Source: Pseudomonadota bacterium (GTDB taxonomy: Bacteria > Pseudomonadota > Alphaproteobacteria > Acetobacterales > Acetobacteraceae). Taken from it: 8,641 nucleotides of DNA. A program made the translations under genes and the position numbers. Of the stretch, positions 1 to 6,324 are shown piece after piece; within the stretch, counting starts at the first letter, position 1, and every line of letters starts with the position of its first letter. The stretch is from contig JAJZVE010000162.1 of NCBI GenBank assembly GCA_021845835.1, positions 1 through 8,641 on the forward strand. Direction: 5' to 3'. Below the pieces are notes generated by a model that was not told the origin of the DNA, made no database searches, and was given only the letters and a program-made list of their open reading frames with translations.

Positions 1-1
1 G

Positions 2-604
2 GTGCTCAACAGCGGCGGGGTTGCCAACGTGACCTATATCGGCGCGGACGGCGCGCTGCTCGCCTGCGACACCGGGCCGGGCAACGGCCCGCTGGACGAC
101 TGGGCGCAGCGCCATCTCGGCACGCCCTGCGACACCGACGGCGCGCTGGCGGCTGCGGGGCGGGCGGACGGGGCGGTGCTGGCGCGCCTGCTGGCGCACC
201 CCTATTTCGCCCGCCCGGCGCCGAAATCGCTCGACCGGCTGGACTTTTCCGCATCCCTGGCGGCGAGCGGGATTTCTGCCCTCACGCCCGCCGATGGCGC
301 GGCGACGCTGGCCGCCTTCGTGGCTGAGGCCGTGGCGCGCACGCCGCTGCCGGCGCCGCCGCTTCGCTGGCTGGTCGGCGGCGGCGGGCGGTGCAATCCG
401 GCGATCATGGCGACCCTCAGCGCGCGCCTGCCCGCGCCGGTCGCGCCGGTGGAGACGGTCGGCTGGGACGGCGACGCGCTGGAGGCGCAGTGTTTCGGCC
501 TGCTGGCAGTGCGCGTGCGGCGCGGCCTGCCGCTCAGTTTTCCGGGCACGACGGGCGTGCCGTGGCCGACCACCGGCGGGCGCATCGTCGCACCGGCGGG
601 ATAA
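2..604 (+). CDS. anmK: Anhydro-N-acetylmuramic acid kinase, C-terminal part (5' end outside window)
   Basis: AnmK is a cytoplasmic enzyme that converts 1,6-anhydro-N-acetylmuramic acid plus ATP to MurNAc-6-phosphate during recycling of peptidoglycan fragments. The 200 visible residues carry the family signatures in order: an N-GGVANVT strand at the left edge, DTGPGN at about residues 23-28, PKSLDR at about 74-79, a glycine-rich GGGGRCNP nucleotide-binding turn at about 127-134, and the C-terminal D-ALEAQCF helix followed by GLPLSFPGTTGV. Family members are usually around 370 residues, so roughly the first 170 lie upstream of the window. The GTG at base 2 is internal, not the true start. The gene ends with TAA at 602-604, only 3 bp before the stop of the convergent LysR gene. 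No frameshift or missing motif is seen in the visible part. The identification is firm because several independent motifs agree. Confidence 0.95.
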   Translation: MLNSGGVANVTYIGADGALLACDTGPGNGPLDDWAQRHLGTPCDTDGALAAAGRADGAVLARLLAHPYFARPAPKSLDRLDFSASLAASGISALTPADGAATLAAFVAEAVARTPLPAPPLRWLVGGGGRCNPAIMATLSARLPAPVAPVETVGWDGDALEAQCFGLLAVRVRRGLPLSFPGTTGVPWPTTGGRIVAPAG

Positions 605-607
605 TGG

Positions 608-1492
608 TCAGCCGCGCCGCCATTCGGCGCGGAACGTCTCGACGATATGGGCGGCGAGCGCGTCGGTGAGCGGCTGGCGCGGTGCGCGCGCCTTCAGCAG
701 CAGGATGCGCGTGTCCGGCAGCGCCGGCAGCGCCTCGTCCTCCGGCAGGGCGCGCAGCCCCTCCGGCAGCCGCGTGATCGGCGAGACGGTGACGGCGAGG
801 CCGGCCAGCACCGGTGTCAGCGTCCCGGCATGGGTTTGCGCGGTGTAGGCGATGCGGTAGGGCACCGCGGCACGATCCAGCGCCCGCAGCGTGGCCTGCC
901 GCCATGCACAGTCGCCGGCTGCCAGCGCCAGCGGCAGCGGCGTGCGCCGGTGCGGCGCATGGCGTTCGGCGGTGATCCACAGCAGCGGGCCCTGCCACAG
1001 TTCCTCGGCCTGCCAGCGACCCGGCTCGTGCCCCTCTGAACACAGGGTCAGGTCGAGTTCGCCGGCCTTGAGCTGCTCGATCAACGGCGTCGAGTTGGAG
1101 CAGGTGACATCGACCTCGACCGAGGGATGCGTGTCGGCGAACCGCTTCAGTACCCCTGGCAGGAAACGCAGCGCATAGTCGTCCGGCGTGCCGAGGCGGA
1201 CGGTGCCGTGCATCGGCGGCGCGCGGAACGTGGTCCAGATCGCGTCGTTCAGCGCCAGCAACTCGCGCGTGCGCTCCAGCAGATACTGGCCGTGCGGCGT
1301 CAGCGACACCGCGCCGCCCTTGCCGCGCAGCAGCACGCGCTGGCCGAGCGTCGCCTCCAGCCGCTGCATCTGCATCGACACGGCCGATTGCGTGCGCCCG
1401 ACGCGCTCGGCGGCGCGGGTGAAGCTGCCCTCCTCCGCGATGAAGGCGAAGGCGCGCAGCAGGTCGGGATCGAGGCCGGCGGGCAGCGACAT
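608..1492 (-). CDS. LysR-family transcriptional regulator, LrhA/HexA-like
   Basis: This is a 294-residue DNA-binding regulator of normal LysR length. A winged helix-turn-helix lies at about residues 8-66, with the recognition helix TQSAVSMQMQRLE at about 34-46. The effector-binding domain begins near residue 92 (VRLGTPDDYALRFLP) and runs to the end. The start LDPDLLRAF, the recognition helix and the late LPPLPDT-like segment (ALPALPDTRILLL) resemble the LrhA/HexA/PecT subgroup, which controls motility, exoproducts and surface behaviour in enterobacteria. The target and ligand here are unknown. I chose the ATG at 1492. An in-frame TTG at 1501 would add three residues, but it falls inside the putative -10 element. 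The gene is divergent from a DUF1127 gene and convergent with anmK. Autoregulation is suggested by a dyad at 1508-1522. The family is certain; the subgroup is from recall. Confidence 0.93.
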   Translation of the reverse strand: MSLPAGLDPDLLRAFAFIAEEGSFTRAAERVGRTQSAVSMQMQRLEATLGQRVLLRGKGGAVSLTPHGQYLLERTRELLALNDAIWTTFRAPPMHGTVRLGTPDDYALRFLPGVLKRFADTHPSVEVDVTCSNSTPLIEQLKAGELDLTLCSEGHEPGRWQAEELWQGPLLWITAERHAPHRRTPLPLALAAGDCAWRQATLRALDRAAVPYRIAYTAQTHAGTLTPVLAGLAVTVSPITRLPEGLRALPEDEALPALPDTRILLLKARAPRQPLTDALAAHIVETFRAEWRRG

Positions 1493-1499
1493 GGGAATC

Positions 1500-1528
1500 A
1501 AATTCTCTGATGTGGCCCATCATGTCAA
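1500..1528 (-). promoter_or_regulatory. Candidate promoter of the LysR gene
   Basis: Read on the minus strand, bases 1528-1523 are a perfect TTGACA. A 17-nt spacer follows, then a weak -10 (GAATTT, 1505-1500). Transcription would begin near 1493, almost at the ATG at 1492, giving a leaderless or near-leaderless message. The -35 is convincing and the -10 is poor. Confidence 0.4.
1508..1522. promoter_or_regulatory. Candidate LysR operator (TGATG-N5-CATCA dyad)
   Basis: A perfect 5-bp inverted repeat with a 5-bp centre (15 bp in all) fills almost exactly the 17-bp spacer between the putative -35 and -10 of the LysR promoter, in the gap shared with the DUF1127 gene. LysR-type proteins typically bind interrupted dyads of about this size in such divergent gaps and repress themselves. 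This one does not have the textbook T-N11-A phasing (T and A are 13 bases apart), so it is only a candidate. Confidence 0.35.
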
Positions 1529-1579
1529 TTCGTTTTTCTGATCCGCACGGCGACGCCATCTTGTGGGCCTGAGCCTTTG

Positions 1580-1585
1580 AGGAGG
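1580..1585 (+). promoter_or_regulatory. Strong Shine-Dalgarno of the DUF1127 gene
   Basis: AGGAGG lies 5 nt before the ATG at 1591. It is the best ribosome-binding site in the window and decides the start: the in-frame GTG at 1585 overlaps this element and cannot be the initiator. It suggests the small protein is made at a high level. Confidence 0.8.
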
Positions 1586-1590
1586 TGACG

Positions 1591-1806
1591 ATGACCAGCA
1601 TCGGGTTGATGCTGCCGGCGCTGCGGCGGGGCGCGGGGCCGCGACGGATCCTGGCGGCGCTGGCGGCACGGTGGCAGCGCCGGCAGCGGCTGCGCGCGAC
1701 GCGGCGCTACGTCATGGAGATGGACGCGCCCATGCTTGCCGACATCGGCGTATCACGCGCGCAGGCGTTGTTCGAGATCGACCGCGAGAGCATGCGCAAC
1801 GAATGA
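1591..1806 (+). CDS. DUF1127 small arginine-rich protein (YjiS-like)
   Basis: This 71-residue basic protein has 14 arginines, mostly in residues 12-39 (for example RWQRRQRLRATRR). The DUF1127 core follows: a MEMDAPMLADIGVSRAQALFEI segment at about residues 42-63, matching the family pattern of an acidic M-D turn, L-DIG(L/V)SR and a trailing helix. DUF1127 proteins are abundant in alphaproteobacteria. Published work on Agrobacterium and Rhodobacter members links them to phosphate and carbon metabolism and to RNA binding. The biochemical role of this copy is unknown. Its position, divergent from a LysR gene across about 98 bp, suggests that regulator may control it. The length is normal for the longer DUF1127 class, and there is no signal peptide or membrane segment. 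Its transcript may run into the stem-loop at 1838-1884. Confidence 0.88.
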   Translation: MTSIGLMLPALRRGAGPRRILAALAARWQRRQRLRATRRYVMEMDAPMLADIGVSRAQALFEIDRESMRNE

Positions 1807-1837
1807 GACGACGTGGAACGCAACGCAAAAAGCATCT

Positions 1838-1884
1838 GCTGCCGTGGCGCATCCGCCTGCGAGGCAAGACACAATCACGGCAGC
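1838..1884 (+). other. Nested inverted repeat after the DUF1127 gene
   Basis: GCTGCCGTG (1838-1846) and CACGGCAGC (1876-1884) are perfect 9-bp arms around a 29-nt loop. The loop itself contains a small hairpin, GCCT-GCG-AGGC (1855-1865). No T-tract follows, so it is not a standard intrinsic terminator. It could be a 3' mRNA stabiliser, a factor-dependent pause site or an operator. The rest of the 1807-2000 gap shows no gene and no clear promoter. Confidence 0.35.
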
Positions 1885-2000
1885 GGTGGCCACGGACGAA
1901 GGTTTGATTCGCAGCACCGCGATCGCCGTGGCAGGACTGCAGACGCGCCGAATCGTCGGGTGTACCCAATGGCTTCGCACCGGCTGCTGCGAGTTCGCCG

Positions 2001-3710
2001 ATGCAGCTCGCGACTGTAGTTGCAGACCGACAAGGAACCCGCCGGGCTGACCGGGCTTCCTGCCCGGCGCGGCTGCCCGCACCCTGCGGTTCGCCGGCCG
2101 AGGCGTTGCAGCGGCTGGTGACGCTGGCCGCGCGTCTCGTTCCCGGCACCGTCTGCTGGGTCGCGCTGGGTGCGCCGGGCCAGCTGCGACTGCAGGCGAT
2201 CAGTGGCGCGATGCCGGCGGACCTTAGCTGGCATCTGGCGCTCGCCGGAGAGGCGGCGCAGCGGCCGTGTCTGCTGCCCGACCTGAACGCGACGGCGTGC
2301 CGCGCGGCGGCGCGCGGACGCCGCCGACCGTTCCGCTGCTTTGCCGGAGTGCCGCTGCGCCGGCCGGACGGAAGCGGCTTCGGATCGGTCTGCCTTACGG
2401 CGCGCGTGGCGCGGAACGGGCACGAGGCGGAGGATCGCACGCTGCTCGCCGATCTCGCGCTGCTCGCGCAGCCGCATGCGCTGCTGCTGGCCGACCCCGT
2501 CGGCGCGGCTGCGGCGCCGGCCGGCGCGGCCCGGGACATCGCCGAACGCAAGGAGGCCGAGGCGGCGAGCCTGCAGACCGAGAAGCTGCAGTCGCTCGGC
2601 CGGCTGACCGGTGGCATCGCCCACGACTTCAACAATCTGCTCACCGTGATCTCGATGAACCTGGAGATGCTCGGGCAGTTGGTGCCGCCCGGCGATGAGT
2701 TGCTGGAATATGTCGAGCCGGCGCGGCAGGCGGCGCGCAGCGGCGCCGACCTCACCGCCCGCCTGCTCGCCTTCGCGCAGCGCCAGCCGCTGCATCCGGA
2801 ACCGGTGCGGCTCGACCGCTTCCTGGCGTCGCTGCGTGACCTGGCGGTGCGCACGATCGGCGGCTCCTGCACCATCGAGCTGCGCTGCGCCGCCGATCTG
2901 GGCGCCTGCCTGGTCGATCGCGCGCAGCTGGAAAGCGCGCTGCTCAACCTGATCGTCAATGCGCGCGACGCCATGCCGGCGGGCGGACGCATCGTGATCG
3001 CGGCCAGCAACGTGGCAGTCGCGGCGCCGGGCGCGGGCGGGCTGGCGGCGGGCGACTATGTCAGCGTCACCGTGTCCGACGAAGGCGTCGGTGTGCCGCC
3101 GGATATCCTGGATCGCGTGTTCGATCCGTTCTTCACCACCAAGCCGGTCGGCAAGGGCACCGGCCTCGGGCTGAGCACGGTGCTCGGCTTCGCGCGGCAG
3201 TCCGGCGGCCGGGTCGAGATTGCCAGCCAGCCGGGGCACGGCACCTCGGTCGTGCTGTACCTGCCGCGCGGCGGCGGTGGCGGTGGCGCCGGCGCGGCGC
3301 GCAGCGACCGCGACGCACAGGCCTGGATGCCGCGGCCGTGGCAGACGCTGGTGGTGGACGATGCGCCGGACGTGCTGACCGCGATGACGCGGATGTGCCG
3401 CGAGCTGGGCCTGCGGCCGACGCCGGCCGGCTGCGCTGAAGAAGCGATCGCGCTGCTGCACGGCGATACGCCGTTCGATCTGCTGCTGACCGACGTGATC
3501 CTGCCCGGCCGGTTCGGCGGCGCCGAGATCGCGCGCGAAGGGCGGCAGGCGTGGCCGTCGCTGCGCGTGCTGTTCACCTCCGGCTACACCGATACGGAAA
3601 TCGTCAACCGAGGCCGGCTTGACCGCGACAGCGAACTGCTGGTCAAGCCGTACAGCCGGCAACAGTTGCTGGCGGCGCTGCGGCGCGTCATGGAAGGCCG
3701 CGCCGCATAG
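2001..3710 (+). CDS. Soluble hybrid sensor histidine kinase: GAF-HisKA-HATPase_c-REC
   Basis: This 569-residue cytoplasmic kinase has no membrane segment or signal peptide. A GAF-type sensor domain lies at about residues 33-162 (AGVPLRRPDGSGFGSV is its typical late strand). A short Ala-rich linker and RDIAERKEAE follow. The dimerisation/phosphoacceptor helix has LTGGIAHDFNNLL, with the phosphorylated His at 208. The ATPase domain is intact: N-box Asn320 in LIVNARDAM, G1 DEGVG at 360-364, F-box FDPFF at 374-378, G2 GKGTGLGL at 384-391. After a six-glycine linker, a receiver domain has acidic pair D453-D454, phosphoacceptor D498 (LLLTDVILPG), T526 and K549. It should pass phosphate from His208 to Asp498, then to an unlinked Hpt protein or act locally. 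The ATG at 2001 lacks a clear Shine-Dalgarno. The upstream frame is open to 1908 but has no better start. The ligand is unknown. It precedes the FIST-kinase pair by 52 bp. Confidence 0.93.
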   Translation: MQLATVVADRQGTRRADRASCPARLPAPCGSPAEALQRLVTLAARLVPGTVCWVALGAPGQLRLQAISGAMPADLSWHLALAGEAAQRPCLLPDLNATACRAAARGRRRPFRCFAGVPLRRPDGSGFGSVCLTARVARNGHEAEDRTLLADLALLAQPHALLLADPVGAAAAPAGAARDIAERKEAEAASLQTEKLQSLGRLTGGIAHDFNNLLTVISMNLEMLGQLVPPGDELLEYVEPARQAARSGADLTARLLAFAQRQPLHPEPVRLDRFLASLRDLAVRTIGGSCTIELRCAADLGACLVDRAQLESALLNLIVNARDAMPAGGRIVIAASNVAVAAPGAGGLAAGDYVSVTVSDEGVGVPPDILDRVFDPFFTTKPVGKGTGLGLSTVLGFARQSGGRVEIASQPGHGTSVVLYLPRGGGGGGAGAARSDRDAQAWMPRPWQTLVVDDAPDVLTAMTRMCRELGLRPTPAGCAEEAIALLHGDTPFDLLLTDVILPGRFGGAEIAREGRQAWPSLRVLFTSGYTDTEIVNRGRLDRDSELLVKPYSRQQLLAALRRVMEGRAA

Positions 3711-3733
3711 TGACGCACACAAGGTTTCGCGAA

Positions 3734-3761
3734 GTGACGCCCGCCGCGTCAATGCTATAAA
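3734..3761 (+). promoter_or_regulatory. Candidate promoter for the FIST gene
   Basis: GTGACG (3734-3739), a 16-bp spacer and TATAAA (3756-3761) form a plausible sigma-70 pair in a locally AT-richer gap. If it is used, transcription starts near 3768, downstream of the ATG at 3763. That would favour GTG 3805 as the translation start and would uncouple the FIST pair from the upstream kinase. Confidence 0.4.
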
Positions 3762-3762
3762 C

Positions 3763-5001
3763 ATGCGCAGTCGTTCACTTCATCTTTCGAAATGCGAGCG
3801 TGATGTGATCAGGATCGGGTACGCAAGGCATTTCGATGCGGCGAGTGCCGTGCAGCAATGTGCCGCATTCCTGCCGAAGCGGGATGTCTGCATGCTGATG
3901 GCGTTCTGCGGCGGCAAGCACGATCCGCTGGCGCTGCTGGGCGCGTTGCGCGCGACTTTCGGGCCGGTGCCGATCGTCGGCGGCTCGGCGGCCGGCGCCA
4001 TCTGCAACACCGCCAGCGGCTACAGCGGATTGGAAATTGCCGTCGCCGCCTTCGTCGATCCGGCGACGGTGCCGCGCGTGCTCGCCGAGCCGGGGCTGGA
4101 GAGCGACGAGCAGGACACCGGGCGGCGGCTCGGCCGCCGGGTGGCGGAGGTCGCGAGCGACGGCGCCACGGTGCTGTTGCTGTTCGACAGTGTGGCGCGC
4201 TGCGCGCCGCTGCGGCTGCATCCGGCCAGCGACATCGTGCGCGGCGTCACCGCAGGCCTGGGTGCCAGGCCGGTGCGTCTGTTCGGCGGCGGCACGCTGA
4301 CCGACATGAATCTGTCCGACGCCTGGGTGTTCGACGGCGACGGCGCGCGCAAGCACGCTGCCGTGGCGCTGGTGTTTCCGCCGCAGGTCGGCGCGGAGAT
4401 CGCCATCCTGCACGGCTGCCGCCCGGTCAGCACCTTCATGGACATCACCCGCATCGACGGCGCCGAGGTGTTCGAGCTCGACGGCAAGCCGGCGCTGACG
4501 GTGATCGAGCAGATGCTGGGCCTGCCGCTCGGCGGCTCGCAGGGCCAGGACCTGTCTCTGATCGCAACGCTCGGCGAGAAGCAGGGCGACCCGTTCGCGC
4601 CGTACCACGAAAGTGCCTACGTGAATCGCCTGATCCTGTCTGCCAATCGCGCCACCGGATCGATCACGCTGTTCGAGCCGGACTTCGCGCGCGGCACGCG
4701 CGTGCAGATCATGGCGCGCGACAACGGCCTGATGCTCGATTCGGTGCGCCACGGCATCACCCGCATCAACCGCGCGATCGCCGGCCGCGACGCCCTGTTC
4801 GCGCTTTACATCGACTGCGCCGGCCGCGCCAGCGCGCGCAGCGGCGCACAGGTGGAGGAAGCCGATCTGGTGCGCGGCAGCCTGCCGGGCGGCCTGCCGC
4901 TGCTCGGCTTCTATTCGGGCGTGGAAGTGGCGCCGTTCGACGGCTACAGCCGTCCGCTCGACTGGACCGGCGTCATCGGCGTGTTCTGTCGCACGCCATG
5001 A
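3763..5001 (+). CDS. FIST-domain (FIST_N + FIST_C) sensor protein, NosP-like
   Basis: FIST proteins are cytoplasmic ligand-binding sensors encoded beside signal-transduction proteins. The subset called NosP binds haem, senses nitric oxide and controls the adjacent histidine kinase NahK. This 412-residue protein shows FIST_N at about residues 40-215 (VPIVGGSAAGAI at 69-80, RLFGGGTLTD at 172-181) and FIST_C at about 235-395 (LYIDCAGRA at 348-356, GFYSGVEVAPFDG at 382-394, the usual closing motif). His217 (AILHGCRP) lies roughly where I recall a histidine in NosP proteins, but I cannot confirm that it binds haem. The start is uncertain: ATG 3763 has no Shine-Dalgarno and almost touches a TATAAA box, while in-frame GTG 3805 gives VIRIGYARHF, closer to the usual family start (398 residues). 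Its stop overlaps the next start as ATGA, so the two are translationally coupled. FIST is certain; NosP function is inferred from context. Confidence 0.9.
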   Translation: MRSRSLHLSKCERDVIRIGYARHFDAASAVQQCAAFLPKRDVCMLMAFCGGKHDPLALLGALRATFGPVPIVGGSAAGAICNTASGYSGLEIAVAAFVDPATVPRVLAEPGLESDEQDTGRRLGRRVAEVASDGATVLLLFDSVARCAPLRLHPASDIVRGVTAGLGARPVRLFGGGTLTDMNLSDAWVFDGDGARKHAAVALVFPPQVGAEIAILHGCRPVSTFMDITRIDGAEVFELDGKPALTVIEQMLGLPLGGSQGQDLSLIATLGEKQGDPFAPYHESAYVNRLILSANRATGSITLFEPDFARGTRVQIMARDNGLMLDSVRHGITRINRAIAGRDALFALYIDCAGRASARSGAQVEEADLVRGSLPGGLPLLGFYSGVEVAPFDGYSRPLDWTGVIGVFCRTP

Positions 5002-6321
5002 ACGAGCAGCTTCAGCGCGAGCTGAACTACTACCGCCGCGAGTGCAACGACCTCGGCGCCCGTCTGCTGCGGCTGCAGGAGGAACAAAGCCAGGCGTTCC
5101 GCGAGGCCCGGCGCAGCCGCACCACCGCGAAACTGGTGCGCGAGGCGTACCGGCTGGCCGACGGCGCCGCCTCGCTGGCGGACGTGGGCGGCGCGCTGCT
5201 CGACGTGATCGTTGACAACGCGATGTGCGACCGCCGCCTTCCTCGCAGAAGCGCCGGCCGGATCGGGTAACTTCGTCATCACCCACGCGGTCGGCCTGGC
5301 CGGTGAGCCGCCGCCGGCCTCCGCGCGCATCCTTGACTGTCCGGCGTTCTTCTTCACCACCGCGCAGACGCGCATCGAGCCGCCGGCCTACGAGCTGACC
5401 GGCATCCTGAAACGTCCGTACATCCTGTGGGCCTACGACAAGGCGAGCGGGCAGGCGCTGATCCTCGGCAACCGTTCGGAAAGCAACATCAGCCGCCCGT
5501 TCGAGCCGGGCGACCAGGAACTGGTGGAGGGTGCGCTCTCGGTCTATCTCGACGTGCTGACGCGCAAGCAGGCGGAGTTGCAGCTGCGCCGCGCCAAACA
5601 GGTCGCGGAGGAGACCGTCGATGCCACGGCCGAGTTCCTCGCCGCCGTGAGCGGCGCGCTGCGCTCGCCGCTCAACTCGATCCTCGGCTGCTCGGAAAAG
5701 ATGACGTCGGGGTCGCGCTATCCGCTCACCATCGAAAACTGCGCCGGGTTCGCCGATCGCATCCACGAATCCGGCAACCGCGTGCTGGCGCTGCTGAACG
5801 GCCTGCTGGAGTATTCCAGCTTCGCCAGGGTGACGCTGTCGCTGGCGCCGGCGTGGCGGCCGCTGCGCGAGCTGGTCGGCGCCGCGGTCGGCGCCGGTGC
5901 CGTCCTCGGCCAGCCGCGCCGCGTGCTGGTGGACAGCGACCTTGCCGCCGATGTGGAACTGCACGTCGATCCGGTGTGCTTCGGCCAGGTGCTGACGACG
6001 CTGGTCGGCAGCGCCGTCCGCACCAGCCCGGTCGCCGGGCGGGTGAACGTGTCGGCGCTGCTGTGCCAGGACGGCTCGATCGAGATCGGCGTGCAGGGCG
6101 CCGCGCCGTGGGGCGGCCCTGCCAACAATCCCGCCGGCCTTGAGGAACTCAGCCTGCCGATCATGCGCGCGCTGGTGGGCGTGCATGACGGCCGCATGAT
6201 CCTGCACGGCGAGGCACCGCGGCCGGCGACCGCGACGATCGCGCTGCCCGCGCATCGGGTGCGCATGGCGCTGCCGGTGCGCGGCAGCCGGCCGGGCGTG
6301 CCGTTGCTGCCGCACGCCTGA
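4998..6321 (+). pseudogene. NahK-like histidine kinase partner of FIST, frameshifted and lacking all catalytic motifs
   Basis: The first frame (4998-5270) encodes a coiled coil (residues 1-55, YYRRECNDLGARLLRLQEEQ) and the start of a GAF-like domain, ending in sense at MCDR (residue 79). Similarity then continues one base out of phase as AFLAEAP, in a frame open to TGA 6319-6321. There the GAF-like domain ends (PAYELTGILKRPYILWAYD, then VYLDVLTRKQAE) and a HisKA/HATPase_c region follows. Joined, it is about 440 residues with no receiver. The kinase region is recognisable but dead: the expected SHELRTPLN reads SGALRSPLN (His to Gly, codon 5653-5655), the N-box reads TLVGSAVRTSP without its Asn, G1 reads VQGAAPW without its Asp, the lid and F-box are missing, and G2 reads LEELSLP. 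The first start overlaps the FIST stop (ATGA). A shorter product from TTG 5212 is possible. It is either a decaying gene or a scaffold pseudokinase. Confidence 0.8.
5209..5267 (+). other. Frameshift window in the NahK-like gene
   Basis: The second frame is closed by a TGA at 5206-5208 and the first by a TAA at 5268-5270, so the switch must fall between them. Protein sense changes at GACCGCCGCCTTC (5229-5241). One surplus C near 5235 gives CDR-AFLAE. Loss of a CG dinucleotide from a former CGCG run would give CDR-AAFLAE, which looks closer to the family. A true mutation, a sequencing error and a recoding site all fit this position. Confidence 0.75.
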
Positions 6322-6324
6322 GGG

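Noticed and set aside
1514..1569. GGCCCA (1514-1519) and TGGGCC (1564-1569) as a long-range inverted repeat in the LysR/DUF1127 gap
   Set aside because: Only 6 bp pair across a 44-nt loop, with no extension. This is expected by chance in GC-rich DNA.
1712..3010. 432-codon minus-strand frame over DUF1127 and the hybrid kinase
   Set aside because: It is Ser/Arg/Ala-rich with no motifs and overlaps two genes with clear family signatures.
1875..3764. 629-codon open frame antisense to the hybrid kinase
   Set aside because: It is a low-complexity Arg/Ala/Gln/His-rich product typical of the reverse strand of GC-rich coding sequence. It has no domain motif, while the plus-strand frame has a full set of kinase and receiver motifs.
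3858..4997. Upstream part of the plus-strand frame that continues into the NahK-like gene
   Set aside because: Before 4998 this frame is an Arg-rich shadow of the FIST gene. The recognisable protein begins only at the ATG overlapping the FIST stop.
3775..6315. 846-codon open frame antisense to the FIST and NahK-like genes
   Set aside because: Its composition is that of a shadow frame (RR, QR, AH repeats) and it shows no recognisable family. Its length follows from the scarcity of stop codons at this GC content.
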